Part shown: one piece after another, positions 45,220-57,106 of the stretch | Numbering within the stretch: position 1 is the first letter of the stretch | Layout: every line of letters starts with the position of its first letter | DNA from: Ypsolopha sequella | Lineage: Eukaryota > Arthropoda > Insecta > Lepidoptera > Ypsolophidae | Length of the DNA: 64,000 nt | NCBI GenBank assembly: GCA_934047225.1 | Contig: OW203983.1 | Coordinates: 2,294,001 to 2,358,000 of the forward strand | Direction: 5' to 3' | The notes under the pieces: model-generated | Told to the model about the DNA's origin: nothing | The model's database searches: none | The model's input: the letters and a program-made list of their open reading frames with translations, nothing else | Translations under genes and position numbers: made by a program

Positions 45220-45410
45220 AGTTGCCTTCTGGACTTGGTGTCTATCATCAAAAACATAGATATACTATCGAATTCCGATTGTGTAAGGATATGTTCGCAT
45301 TTGAAGTGACGACACAGTTTGTAAATAGTTCAATACACACTAAAGGCAATTTTGAAATTTCAGTTTTTATCTATGTTTTTGATGATAGGCACCTCGTTCA
45401 GTTGGCAACT
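45220..45410. mobile_element. MITE family M2, copy 2
   Basis: Ends AGTTGCC and GGCAACT, with inner inverted 'tctatcatcaaaaacataga' and 'atctatgtttttgatgatag'. The interior 'catttgaagtgacgacacag' matches copy 1 (24460-24603) in reverse. Confidence 0.8.
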
Positions 45411-46100
45411 AAAGATACAGAATAGGGGGGCAGGTTGCCGATTTGCAATAATCACGCTTGGTGTGGCCAATCTTTACAATAAGGGTCCTCTGTGTCCCAG
45501 AAATTGTAAAGCTCTATCTAATGTCGTTTTGGCAACCATGTATGACACTCCCATTTGTAATAAATAACAAATTGATAAGATATGGAGAGACGAAAACCAA
45601 GTACTAAAACTTGGTCTACAAACTTTTATATGTGTTTTATTTGTGAATAACAAGGATTTAATTTTTCTCAAAAATAGTCTTTCAGTGATTCCAGTGTTAT
45701 AAAGGTACCTTGGTGAGGATTATACCGTGAAGGTTTCACATTTTACGATTTCTGCAGAACGCTTACGTTTTTCAGTTTGAACTTGGTGTCAAAGTATAGT
45801 GTCAAATGATACCAGTTTTGACCTGGTTTACTAAGTAAAAGTATGTTAAAACACCATTTAAACTTGTACATACTAGGGTATAGTCCCGGGAAATCTCGGT
45901 CCCGAAAGTCCCGGGATATCCTGGGATTCGGCGTAGACTAAAGAACCGGAAATACATAACCTCGTCCCGGTGCTTCGATATTAATATTAATATTAAAATA
46001 AAAAATATAATTTCGCACGTGAAACTCTACCTGTTGCTCGCGTTTGGCATTTAAAAATATTATTAATATTGAGATTGATAATAAATAATAATAAATTTAG
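45411..46100. other. Gene-free interval with an inverted repeat partner
   Basis: 45660-45735 ('ggtaccttggtgaggattat') recurs inverted at 47880-47970. 45885-45965 is GC-richer ('gtcccgggaaatctcggtcc') with no assignment. Confidence 0.4.
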
Positions 46101-46437
46101 TTATTTTACTTTGAAAATGAAGGACTTTCCAAGGACAACTTCATCCCCTTTGCACCCCTTCGGGGTAAGAATTATCAAAAACGCTGATACACTTATAAAT
46201 TAATTTTCAATTGTCAGTCTAAACACAAAATTTAAAGATCCTAACTTTCATGTAAACTTTCATCCCCTATTTTACCACCTTAGGAATGGAATTTCCAAAA
46301 ATCCTACCTTATTGCTTGCCTACACTGCATAAGGTATCTGTGTGCAAAATTTCAAGTCGGTAGGTCGAGTGGTTTGGGCTGTGCATTGATATATCAACAG
46401 TCAGTCAGTTTACGATTTTATATATTAAGATTATTCA
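46100..46437 (+). repeat. Dispersed lepidopteran repeat fragment
   Basis: 'aaactttcatcccctatttt', 'tgtgcaaaatttcaagtcgg' and 'gtggtttgggctgtgcattg' followed by 'tatatattaaga' match a very common moth/butterfly repeat. No terminal structure or ORF. Confidence 0.55.
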
Positions 46438-46642
46438 TGGTCAAACTGACTACTCTTATTTATTAGAAAACCTTGGAAATACCTCGTTACTGTAGCCGTT
46501 GGAACGACACTTTTAACGTAAACCGCTGCCATTCGAAATATGCGTAAAATACATTTTTAAGGCGTGCTCCTACATTTTATAACAAAAACTTGAACGAAAT
46601 CGATATTTTTGTCGTTCTTACACCATGTTTAAAATATATATA

Positions 46643-47395
46643 CAGGATGTCCCATAATAAGTGAATCAAATGAGGTAGCTTAGTCCAAGTCCTATCAAAT
46701 AAAATACACATAGGTGAAACAAAAGTTCGATGGTTTTTGAGTTAATCAATAATTATTTAAAATTTTGAAAACTTCTTTCCGTCCCTGGTTGTTTTGCTCT
46801 CATTACTTTATTTTTCAGTTCGGAAAAATTTTATTTTCTGAATATTATTTAAAAATAACTATTTCATGATTTGGCTACCAAATATTTTAGAAAAGTAACA
46901 CCAAATTTAAATGGCAGGACTTTGTTTTCAATTCTTGTGTGAACTCGAAAAAAATCTTTAAACTTTGGACCACTGTGATGAAAAAAATAGTATGGGGTGG
47001 AAATGACAAACTGTTTTAAAAACTTGCTCATTTAATGTTATCTCCAAACATGTGACCACTTTCATAAGGGCGAGAATAGTTATTGGCCTTGACCACCGGC
47101 TGGAATGGATTTTTAAAAATCTTTACTTTCCATAAATTGAACTAAAATTAAATTTATATCACCGCAATGTTATTTTAACTACTCTTTTATGCTATACAAC
47201 TAAAACGTGTTGAGTTTTAATAAAAATAAAGTGAAGGAGTGATGATTTTTTTCTATTATAAAAAAAGTTATTACTGACAAGAAAAAGCGATACAAAAAGA
47301 AATAAAAATTAAGAATATTTCCTCCTTTAATTTGATAGGACTTGGACCAAGCTACTTCCCATAACAATTTGATTCGCTTATTATGGGAAAACCTG
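46643..47395. mobile_element. Tc1/mariner-like non-autonomous element (753 bp)
   Basis: Ends CAGGATGTCCCATAATAAG and, inverted, 'cttattatgggaaaacctg', with an inner inverted pair ('gtccaagtcctatcaaa'). TA flanks both sides (46641-46642 and 47396-47397). The interior is AT-rich without transposase. Confidence 0.8.
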
Positions 47396-47401
47396 TATAT
47401 A

Positions 47402-47663
47402 CAAGGTGAATTTGTGAACATCGTCCAAATTCATACTGGTGCCTTGGTAAGTGATCAGCATCATGAACCAATAATGATTTTTGTAAAATTCATAAAATGA
47501 AATTTCGACTCCCCATAGTGATCCACTCAGGACTGGGAGTGAATTACTATGGGAAGTCAAAATTTCATTATACGAATTTCACAAAAATTGTTATCGATTC
47601 ATGATGCTGATCACTTACCAAGCCTCCAGTATGAATTTGGACGATGATCAAAAAATCACCTTG
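47402..47663. mobile_element. MITE family M1, copy C (complete)
   Basis: Full-length copy: CAAGGTGAATTTGTG at the left, 'aaaaaatcaccttg' at the right, TA at 47400-47401 and 47664-47665. Arms and interior match copies A and B. It begins 6 bp after the previous element. Confidence 0.85.
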
Positions 47664-48765
47664 TATATACATGATTGTATATTACATGTTTTGATTTGTA
47701 AATTAATGGTTAGTGTCACAGTAAGTAGTAAGTTTTTAAAAGCAATTCAGTAATTATTACCTCACTATTATGTATTTTAAATGTATCTAGGAAGCTCCCA
47801 AGTGCCATTGTATGTAACTATATATCATTTATTTTTGTATTACGACTGATTTGTTACTGAATAAGGAAACATAAAATAAAAACCTTCACTGTATATGTAT
47901 AATCCTCACCGAGGTACCTTGTTATAAACTCTGGAATCCTTGAAGGACTATTTTGGAGATTCGGCATGGTCGTCATGACTATTTATGGACAATTTTTTGG
48001 AATTGAAACCATGTCGGTACTATGCGGTACGCTCGGTGTGCTAACGCTAACGCTGCGGTTTGCTCGCATGAGAGGTGGGGATTATACCGAGCTATACCTA
48101 TAACTTCGGAATTATGATAGGACTATATTTTTACCTTGTGGACTATTTATGACTTTCTCGACAATTTTTTGGCATAATCAATATTTATTTTCGTGAAGTT
48201 TTCTAAAGTGAGGATCATACCGTGAAGGACACCAAATTTCACTCTTTGATCTTAATATTTCGGCCGTTCGATATGCGACTACTTGCCTTTTCTTGGATCC
48301 AATAAATTCGCAAAGATAGGCCTGAACTATTATATAATAGTAGTTTATGCTACAAGGGCGCAAAGGAATAAATTACGAGGACGATTTTAACGTAACCGAG
48401 TAATTTATTGCTTTTACGCCCGTGTATCATACTACGTTTTTCAATGCATAGTGTGAGGAAATGAAAACAAATATAATCTTGTCAACTTTAAATTATGATT
48501 GGCTCAAAAGGATTGTATCCAGAGCCGTTAAACAGTGGAAAAAAAAGTATAGCATCAATGGTACACAGGAAAGGCTGCAGGTTAGCCAACCATTGCAAAT
48601 AAATAAAATAAAAAAAATAAAGCCCTAGGGCAAAATAACCGACTTTCTGTTCGGTTTTGATGCATAAAAAGTGGGCCTTTACGAGCACATGCATTGAAAA
48701 TATATGAATTTGCTTTATATTAGGATTTGGTCAGTAAAATTTATATCAAAATAAACGCCGTATAG
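47664..48765. other. Gene-free interval with repeat remnants
   Basis: 47880-47970 is the inverted partner of 45660-45735. Related motifs ('gactatttatggacaatttt', 'gactttctcgacaatttttt') occur at 47970-48000 and 48145-48170, so a diverged repeat is present. No gene. Confidence 0.4.
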
Positions 48766-48983
48766 CAGTGGCGTGCACAGAGCTTTTTGCTGGAAAAGCA
48801 AACAATTGGTCAAGAACAACAATAAAAAAAATATGAAAAAATTTAAATATCACTTTGAAAAAAAAAATGTATGACGCCAGGGTAGTCAATGTCTACCCTA
48901 GAGTGAAAATTTTCTATACAAACTCTTTTTTTCAAAGTGATATTTAAATTTTTTCATATTTTTTTGCTCTGTGCACGCCACTG
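48766..48983. mobile_element. hAT-type MITE family M4, copy 1
   Basis: Terminal repeats CAGTGGCGTGCACAGAG and its inverse, flanked by 8-bp repeats CCGTATAG (48758-48765) and CCGTATGG (48984-48991), one mismatch. The arms contain 'aaatttaaatatcactttga', and the centre has 'gacgccagggtagtcaatgt'. About 40 bp of the right arm are deleted compared with copy 2. Confidence 0.9.
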
Positions 48984-48995
48984 CCGTATGGAATA

Positions 48996-49101
48996 TGATA
49001 TAGTTGTACACCCCCGTGACAGACGGACGGAAAGACAAACAGACAGACAGTGGAGGTTAAGTAATAGGGTCCCGGTTGGTCTTCGGGTACGGAACCCTAA
49101 A
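48996..49101 (-). repeat. Fragment of dispersed repeat family R5
   Basis: Minus-strand 'agggttccgtacccgaagac' and 'gggaccctattacttaacct' match the start of the 59156-59459 copy. Confidence 0.65.
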
Positions 49102-49704
49102 TATAAGGAAGTTTATAATATGCTAAAGATTGTGAGCTTAACACTACATAATGTTTCATGATTACTTACTTTAATTATATATAACATTCAACGAACTATT
49201 AGTATTCCTGTATTGCTATTCCTGGCCGATTTTAAATATCAGGGAGTCATTTTCGCATAATTTGGGGTTGTCGAGTTTGAATTTAAAGTTACTTTGATCA
49301 TCCGAACTCCAATTTTGGATATTTAAGAGCGAAAGGGCGCTTTTTCAGTCTGAAGAAAATTTCATACAGTAGCGATATTAGAGACAATTTCTGGAAACTC
49401 GATGACGCTGAGTTGCAATATGTTATCAGAAATACATTTTGGAACAATTTGGAGGGGGTACACCCCCTTAAAAATATAAAAATTTTGTATGTCGTTTTTG
49501 ACTAATTTTTTACCAAAGTTATTTTTTATATTAGCTATAAACGGACTATGGACATATTAAAACGCAAGTGACCTGGCCAAATTAAGCATTTTATTGGAAA
49601 AAAAAAATTATAATATGTCTCCAGATTCCCATCCACATTTTCTTTTGTGTCTTCACTTTCACTGCAAAAGAAAAATAAGCTAAATTAAATTTGGTATTTT
49701 TTTA
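49102..49704. other. Gene-free interval
   Basis: No ORF, no bounded repeat recognised. Confidence 0.35.
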
Positions 49705-50775
49705 ATCAGAAGAATAAGAAAATTGTAGTACCTCACGTCTAGTTTGAGCAACAGCCTTTGCACACCTTGCAAGCGGGGGTGCATGGGAGGTTGAGACGGC
49801 GGCACTTGCACCTCTGAGTCCTACAGTTGGTGTTGCAGCCACATCTGTCCAGGGCCCTGCATTCTGCCCAAATAGCAGGCTCGTTGGTCCAGATAGGCTG
49901 CCAACTTGCCTTCCTGCAGTGCCCAGCCCCACATACCTGTCCAGCCTGGTAAGCCGCGCGGTGTACCTTACCCGTACGCGGTTAATTAAAGCTTCTCTGG
50001 AAGGAGGTACGGCTTGAACCGGACGTTTCAAAGTGGCAAACATGTACTGTCGAGCGCCGTTCACCGTCGTAATTTCCGGGCCCTTGGCTCCATACATCCA
50101 GATGATGAACTTTTCGACGGTTAGAAGTACATCTTCTGGCAATGGCATATTTATTGGGTGGCTTAGCTTGAAGAAGGCCTCCGTCTCTTCCTCTGCGGTC
50201 CAGGCTAAGAATACAGTACGCATCCCACGAGAAAAAAAAATTGCTCACAGTGTCACAACCAGTCAAGCAGTGGAAGAAGCGGAGAGCCGGGGCCTTGCGT
50301 TCACCCAGAACAGATACGACATCATGTGCCGCTACGTACCGACGAGCCTTTCCTGTACCGAACATCACCCACAGTTCCTTCAGTCCTCTCTGGAACTCGT
50401 AAAAAAATGAAATTGCCAGCACTAGCACGTCTGTGTCACTACTACGAATGACAATCCTTTGCACACAATGTCTAATGCGTGGAGAATTATTCTTCCATCC
50501 GCCTCTTCTAAGCCTTCTAGGGAGATATCTTGAAGAACAGAATCGACGGCAACGGAAGATTGGACTGCCAATCCAACATTGGTAACAATGTGCATATCTT
50601 GGAGTAGTGATAAGAGCGCATCAGCCTTGACATCCATGTTAGCCGTTCAAAATTTTCGAATTTCACCTTCATCACCTGGTGTAGGGTGTTGAGAGATAGA
50701 AATAGAGGTGCCGTGAAATTCTCCTCGGCCAGATGAACTTGCAGCTGTCACATCGAAGTTGTCGATGGCAGTGAA
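49705..50775 (-). pseudogene. Repeat-associated ORF with PIN/FEN-like motif and Cys-rich tail (multi-frameshift)
   Basis: Three overlapping minus-strand frames make one decayed protein. The N-terminal part (50640-50775) contains 'FHGTSISISQHPTPGDEGE'. Then come 'EEADGRIILHALDIVCKG', 'QRIVIRSSDTDVLVLAISF' (Asp-rich, like a PIN/FEN nuclease strand), 'GLKELWVMFGTGKARRYV', 'ALRFFHCLTGCDTVS', 'LPEDVLLTVEKFIIWMYG' and 'YMFATLKRPVQAVPPSREAL'. The C-terminal end, in yet another frame near 49741-49800, is 'CGCNTNCRTQRCKCRRLN' and 'CKVCKGCCSN', a Cys-rich (CXC-like) tail. This architecture is a repetitive ORF in many animal genomes, probably linked to a mobile element; its function is unknown to me. 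At least two frameshifts are present. Confidence 0.75.
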
Positions 50776-51130
50776 AAGATAAGATAAGATAAAAATCATT
50801 TATTGATCCAAAAAGCACTATACATGAAAGTAGGTAACAAAGTAAGTGTGAAAGAAATAAATGTAATTAACATGTAGGTACCATTTTCTAAACTCGGACT
50901 AACCAGTCCTTAGAAAATGATGGTAAATTGTACAGTTTCATAGGTATAATGATATATGGAGGTGGTGCCATTTTTATGTTAAAATAGTTTTGACATCTTA
51001 TTTGAATATTTAATGTGTAAGCTGAATTTAGTTTATAATAAATTAACCATAAAAAAATATTGAAAAAAAAAGAGTCTACACAAAGAAAAAGTTGTGAAAT
51101 AGTTTCCTCATTTTGATATGCAATAAAACA
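50776..51130 (-). mobile_element. Retroelement 3' tail abutting the decayed ORF
   Basis: 'agataagataagataaaaat' followed by 'catttattgatccaaaaagc' is, on the minus strand, a 3' end with (ATCTT)n tail. The extent to ~51130 is a guess; the 85-codon minus ORF at 50888-51145 is not recognised. Confidence 0.45.
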
Positions 51131-51264
51131 CAATTTATTGACCATGTTTCACCTCCAACGTTTCGAGCGATACTAATCACTCACGCACGACTCTCGCGCC
51201 GGCAGAGCGCTGGTGGCATTCAGCGAATATTGGCAGTCGACCGACTTCATCCGAGATCGTCGTA

Positions 51265-51824
51265 CAGGTCGACGCATGTTAAAAGAGCTCCGAAAGATGT
51301 ACCTGCGCAGTAGGCGAATTATCGGTCAATTTGGCGGTGTGAGGTGCGGTGGGACGGGGGAATTTCGCGCATCCTGGCTTTACTGCCACGCGATTGGCTC
51401 GTCAGTCGTCTTTGCATCGCAGCGCAGTGTCCACGTTTCGTCGGTCCGCAAAGTGCAGACACGGAAATAATTTTCTTGTATTGTATCACGGTGGTTTTAC
51501 ATAGAAAGGAAAAAAAAAATGATTTACGACGTTTATTGTTTTATGTGGAAGGAAGCTGATGTAGGCAAAGAACATAATTTAAGGAAGGCGTGAAACCATT
51601 ATCATAAATTATAAATATTTAATATAAATCATGAATAAATATTTAGATTTTTTATTACTAACCTGTTACAAAACAGACATTAGTGACGCTATTCTCAGAT
51701 AAAAATTTAGTTACATAATTAATCAGTATAATAGATAAAATAACTTTTTTCCGCGAGTGTACCACGTGCGCAGACGTATCCCCACCACAGGGCGTCTGGG
51801 GCTCTTTTTACATGCGTCGACCTG
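51265..51824. mobile_element. TA-flanked foldback element (560 bp)
   Basis: TIRs CAGGTCGACGCATGTTAAAA and the inverse 'ttttacatgcgtcgacctg', about 27 bp, flanked by TA (51263-51264 and 51825-51826). The left half (to 51480) is GC-rich and the right half AT-rich. Tc1/mariner-like by target; no transposase. Confidence 0.75.
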
Positions 51825-52839
51825 TACGTACGCGTCTATATGTGCGTGCGCCTGTTTTCGCTAGTTATGCGGAGTAAACCTTCTGTAAGTGGTTATTTTG
51901 TGGTGTTCATTCCTAAAAAATCGCAGCTGGCTACATTGAGCTATTATTGCTACGTGGTTTAATAACTTTATTTGAACCACCTTGTGTTGCCGGGTTTATT
52001 CAATTGTAGCGTCGCGACTATTTTTGCGCTGTGATAAGTTCCCATTTTGTTTGAGGAGTGCGGCTTTCCGTTGCCGCGGCCAGAGAATATAAAGCCGCAG
52101 CGTGCTGTCTGATGTACTGGGTCAGCTGATTAAAACTAGTAGCGCGTGATAAGTTGCCTCTAAGTATTGATGGTCTCAAAAACGAATAATTTTAGAGGGT
52201 ATGTTTCTTTGTGACTGAATAACATTCCTTCAATTAAAATGGTTCTTATGTGCGGTAAATAAGGTGTCAATTAATTTGATGTTATTAGAATACAATGAAA
52301 ATGACATCACTTTGTGGTATGTTGATTCATAGAGCGGACCTTGTGTTGTCGTATTAATTAATTTGTAGCGTTGACTCGAAAAACAGCTCCGGTTCTCGAT
52401 TCCCTAGGTCACTCATGCATTGACGCTCACACCGATATTACTCGTTAGATTTATTTATATAATCAAAGGTCCTCAAACTATCTATATTTCTATCTTACTC
52501 CCAGTAAAAATGGAAATCAAGTATATTAGTACATTACGATACGAGAGCGATGAAACGTTTTCTGACGAGTGTGCAATCACACAATCACACGATCACACGA
52601 GTCGAGAAAAAGTTTCTCGCACGAGTTTTGTATAATTTTTTATAGCACAAGTCCGGAAAATGCCGACTTTCGTGCGTAAAGTGGTCATTTTACGCACGGT
52701 GTGCTATAAATGTACTTAATCATGTTTTGCTGACGAATTAATCCTTAATAGATTATCAAAATTTTATATCCTTACTAAAAAAAAAAAAAATCTTTAGATA
52801 CACCAAATTCGCTCGGAAACGGAATATGCATTGACAAAA
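51825..52839. other. Gene-free interval
   Basis: 52530-52700 contains 'gagcgatgaaacgttttctg' and 'catttt-acgcac' type inverted motifs, perhaps an old MITE. No gene supported. Confidence 0.35.
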
Positions 52840-53340
52840 TTGACATTCTAGCGCTTCGCGCTCGCGTGCGCAGTTCCTAGGGATGTCCCCCGCCACTAGG
52901 AATTTACTTTTTGACTTTGACACTAGGGATGTCCCGAAAAAAAAATTGTTTCGGCCATATCTTTGGAACCGAAGGTGGTACAGCCCTAGGGGTTGGACCA
53001 TAGGGTGTCAAAAAAAAAACATTTTCTTTAATTATTTTTTGGGCGTCCCGAAAAATATTTACATTCTAGCGCTTCGCGCTCGCTTGCGTAGTTCCTAGGG
53101 ACGTCCCCCACCACTAGGGATGTACTCTGACATTTTTTTTACTTTGACACTAGGGATGGGACAAATTAACATTTTAGCGAGCCCAAGGGCTGGAATAAGA
53201 ACGCGAGCGCGAAGCGCGAACGTGCGTAATTTCTAGGGATGTCGCCCGCCACTAGGGATGTACTTTGACATTTTTTTCACTTTGACACTAGGGATGGGAA
53301 AAAATTACATTCTAGCGCTTCGTGCTTGCGTACGCATCTG
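52840..53340. repeat. Degenerate tandem repeats
   Basis: Units with 'attctagcgcttcgcgctcg', 'gttcctagggatgtc' and 'gactttgacactagggatg' begin near 52843, 53062, 53165 (rearranged) and 53300. 52970 ('gaaggtggtacagccctagg') matches 11845, tying this block to the element at 11701-12649. 53341-54065 holds nothing recognised. Confidence 0.65.
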
Positions 53341-54065
53341 CAACACATCTACTACAATATTTTATTTAGATATTCCTTACAGAAAAATAAACTTTCTACA
53401 TTTTTATTAACTTTTTTAACTTTCAATCGTGTACAACGGCCTATTTAGGTAACTTACGTGGGATTTCAGTTATTTAGATCATAAAGTATCATATCCTACA
53501 TGTAAAAATCAAATAATAATAATACTAAAACTTGCCAATTACAAAATATTTTATGTGATATAAAAAAATCGGCAATTTTCATAAAAAAACATTAAAAGTC
53601 GAATAACTCGAAAACGGTTAGGTTTGGGGTAAGGTGTTTCTAAGTCAGATCAGTCAGAAATGATGAGCACTACACGCCCTTAACGAGTCTAGGTCGACTT
53701 AACCTGTAACCCTGTATAATAACAACTATATTGCAACGTCTGTTATTAAAATAAAAAACAATGATAAATAATTCTTATAAACTTATAATTTTATAAACAT
53801 ACCCAAGACCCCATACTTCGCCTGGATTTTGAAACATTTTGTAAAAATTATCAAAAACTATGATGTTTCCTAAAATAGATGGCGTTAAAAGCAAATCTAT
53901 TTGACTGTGGCTATGCGTACGGAATACTGAAATTTTGAATTTCCCTCCATAAATTACTAAAACATGGTTCTAAATGTAGTAGTTGAAGTTCAGGTATTTT
54001 TCCCAAACTTTGGCTACCCGTATTTCAAGCGAAAAGATAAATGGTTAAAGAATAATTTTTAGTCA

Positions 54066-54200
54066 ATGGCAATACATTCAAATTCAAATAGTTTATTTTG
54101 CAAAGTAGGTTTTATGTCATACACTTTTTAAAAGTCTAATTTAATCTAATAAAAATATATGTAATAAAATAATAAAAAGACATGAACTAAATTAAATGTG
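54066..54200 (-). mobile_element. LINE-A copy 3, 3' tail
   Basis: 'attcaaatagtttattttgc' and 'tgtaataaaataataaaaag' match copies 1 and 2. It preserves the uninterrupted 'tttaatctaataaaa' site that the Helitron entered in copy 1. Confidence 0.8.
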
Positions 54201-54205
54201 TCAAA

Positions 54206-54935
54206 AGAAAAGTAAACGATGGGGATATTGAAGGAGCTGACCAACTGTTATGCTCCAGTGACACTGTCGCCGCTGACAAACTGGAGCTGGAGCCGCTGGA
54301 GTCAAAACATCCAACTCCAGCGGCAACACTGAGACTGCCTGATCCACCAGACCTTTCAAAACGCACACCAGAGGCCATATCAGACGAAGTGCTAGCTGCG
54401 GCCTCTTCATTCGGGAACGGCTCAGCCGGAAGTCTAGACGGCCTGACGCCGCAACACCTTAAGGACCTGCACAAACGGAGATGCTGCCCAAACCCTTCTC
54501 AGAGATATGACCCGGCTAGTAAATCTCATGTTATCTGCTGGTAAAGTATGCACTGAGATCGCAGAATCTATATGTGCCTTTAAAAAGAAGGACGGTGGTA
54601 TCAGGCCGATCGCAGTAGGTTGCACCATACGCCGTGTGGTCTCAAAAATTTGCTGTAGACACATCCTACAGCTAATCCTAAGCTACAACCAATACAGCTC
54701 GGGTTCGGGATTATGGGAAGGTGCGAGGCTGCTGTCCACGCGGCTCGCACCTTCCTTGATCACGACGGTGGTGACGTGCTGCTGAAGGTGGATGTCCGCA
54801 ATATATTTAACTCAGTAGACAGGGGCGCCCTGCTGACGCAAATAAAAGATAATATTCCGACAATTTACCCGTATTTGTGACAGTGCTACAGTTCCCCTTC
54901 AAACCTATTGTAAAATGGTAAAATCACTTTTATTG
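54206..54935 (+). pseudogene. LINE reverse transcriptase fragment (broken)
   Basis: Pieces in successive frames: 'SDEVLAAASSFGNGSAGSL' then 'DGLTPQHLKDL' (54370-54475), 'SICAFKKKDGGIRPIAVGC' and 'IRRVVSKICCRHI' (54560-54670), and 'VLLKVDVRNIFNSVDRGAL' (54778-54835), the RT motif A with its catalytic Asp. Frameshifts occur near 54480 and 54700 and a stop at 54879. The type matches the C-terminal fragment at 10625-10880. Neither YADD nor a C-terminus is present. Confidence 0.75.
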
Positions 54936-55290
54936 ACTGGGCGACACCAAGTATTTATAAGAGGAGAAATCGCTTGTGCGAATTATACGACATAAAATCC
55001 TACAGTAAAAATAATATTGAATTTACTGAATTCTTGAAAAAATATTCACGTATTTTCAAATTAGTGTGCTTGAAGGCAAAAAGTTTGTATATGAATAAAA
55101 AACTTAAAATGGCCGATAACAAAGTGCAAGCAGTATGGAATATCATAAATATTGAAACTGGGTAGAGTAAGAAACGGAACAATGAACTTAAGTTGAATAT
55201 TAACAATGAAGTTGTTATAGGAGATAAAGAAGTTGCGAATGCCTTTGAACAATTCTTTGCAGGACTTGCGCAGGCTCTTTTGAGTGAGCA
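54936..55290 (+). pseudogene. Second LINE fragment (linker before RT)
   Basis: 'FLKKYSRIFKLVCLKAKSL', 'DNKVQAVWNIINIETG', stop, then 'VVIGDKEVANAFEQFFAGL' is the typical stretch between endonuclease and reverse transcriptase of jockey-like LINEs. It starts abruptly after the previous fragment and ends at the minisatellite, so it is a broken piece of a different element. Confidence 0.65.
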
Positions 55291-55321
55291 CGTGGCTCAG
55301 AGCCATTCTGTATTTGCTTTT

Positions 55322-57106
55322 AAATCAATAGCAGTTGTTTAAAACAAACTCATAACAAATTGGTAGAGCACGCTGGCCACAGTGCACATACATCAATAGC
55401 AGTTGTTTACAACAAACATAACAAATTGGTAGAGCACGCTGGCCACAGTGCACATACATCAATAGCAGTTGTTTACAACAAACATAACAAATTGGTAGAG
55501 CACGCTGGCCACAGTGCACATAAATCAATAGCAGTTGTTTACAACAAACACATAACGAATTGGTAGAGCACGCTGGCCACAGTGCACATAAATCAATAGC
55601 AGTTGTTTACAACAAACATAACAAATTGGTAGAGCACGCTGGCCACAGTGACCATAAATCAATAGCAGTTGTTTACAACAAACATAACAAATTGGTAGAG
55701 CACGCTGGCCACAGTGCACATACATCAATAGCAGTTGCTTACAACAAACATAACAAATTGGTAGAGCACGCTGGCCACAGTGCACATACATCAATAGCAG
55801 TTGTTTACAACAAACATAACAAATTGGTAGAGCACGCTGGCCACAGTGACCATAAATCAATAGCAGTTGTTTACAACAAACATAACAAATTGGTAGAGCA
55901 CGCTGGCCACAGTGCACATACATCAATAGCAGTTGCTTACAACAAACATAACAAATTGGTAGAGCACGCTGGCCACAGTGCACATACATCAATAGCAGTT
56001 GTTTACAACAAACATAACAAATTGGTAGAGCACGCTGGCCACAGTGCACATAAATCAATAGCAGTTGTTTACAACAAACATAACAAATTGGTAGAGCACG
56101 CTGGCCACAGTGCACATAAATCAATAGCAGTTGTTTACAACAAACACATAACGAATTGGTAGAGCACGCTGGCCACAGTGCACATAAATCAATAGCAGTT
56201 GTTTACAACAAACATAACAAATTGGTAGAGCACGCTGCCCACAGTGCACATACATCAATAGCAGTTGTTTACAACAAACATAACAAATTGGTAGAGCACG
56301 CTGGCCACAGTGCACATAAATCAATAGCAGTTGTTTACAACAAACATTACAAATTGGTAGAGCACGCTGGCCACAGTGCACATAAATCAATAGCAGTTGT
56401 TTACAACAAACACATAACGAATTGGTAGAGCACGCTGGCCACAGTGCACATAAATCAATAGCAGTTGTTTACAACAAACATAACAAATTGGTAGAGCACG
56501 CTGGCCACAGTGCACATAAATCAATAGCAGTTGTTTACAACAAACACATAACGAATTGGTAGAGCACGTTGGCCACAGTGCACATAAATCAATAGCAGTT
56601 GTTTACAACAAACACATAACAAATTGATAGAGCACGCTGGCCACAGTGCACATAAATCAATGGCAGTTGTTTACAACAAACACATAACAAATTGGTAGAG
56701 CACGCTGGCCACAGTGCACATAAATCAATAGCAGTTGTTTACAACAAACACATAACAAATTTGTAGAGCACGCTGGCCACAGTGCACATAAATCAATAGC
56801 AGTTGTTTACAATAAACAAACACATAACAAATTGGTAGAGCACGCTGGCCACAGTGCACATAAATCAATAGCAGTTGTTCACAACAAAAACATAACAAAT
56901 TGGTAGAGCACGCTGGCCACAGTGCACATAAATCAATAGCAGTTGTTTACGATAAACAAACACATAACAAATTGGTAGAGCACGCTGGCCACAGTGCACA
57001 TAAATCAATAGCAGTTGTTTACAATAAACAAACACATAACAAATTGGTAGAGCACGCTGGCCACAGTGCATCAATAGCAGTTGTTAACAACAAGCACATA
57101 ACAAAT
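55322..57106 (+). repeat. ~66-bp minisatellite, ~27 units, in DIP2 intron 2
   Basis: Units of 66 bp (variants 68-72 bp): 'aatcaatagcagttgtttac', 'aacaaacataacaaattggt', 'agagcacgctggccacagtg', 'cacat'. Length variants have 'cacataacg' or 'aataaacaaacacataac' insertions and cluster towards the 3' end. The centre shows a two-unit higher-order pattern (units with 'gtgaccat' recur after three units). Long open frames on both strands (up to 200 codons) are by-products of the 66-bp period. 'taacaaattggtagagcac' resembles a tRNA D-arm, with one mismatch to the A-box. The array ends 174 bp before DIP2 exon 3. Confidence 0.95.

Noticed and set aside
51180..51480. GC-rich block as a host exon or CpG island
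   Set aside because: It lies at the left end of a TA-flanked foldback element, and its small ORFs have no recognisable domain or splice framework.
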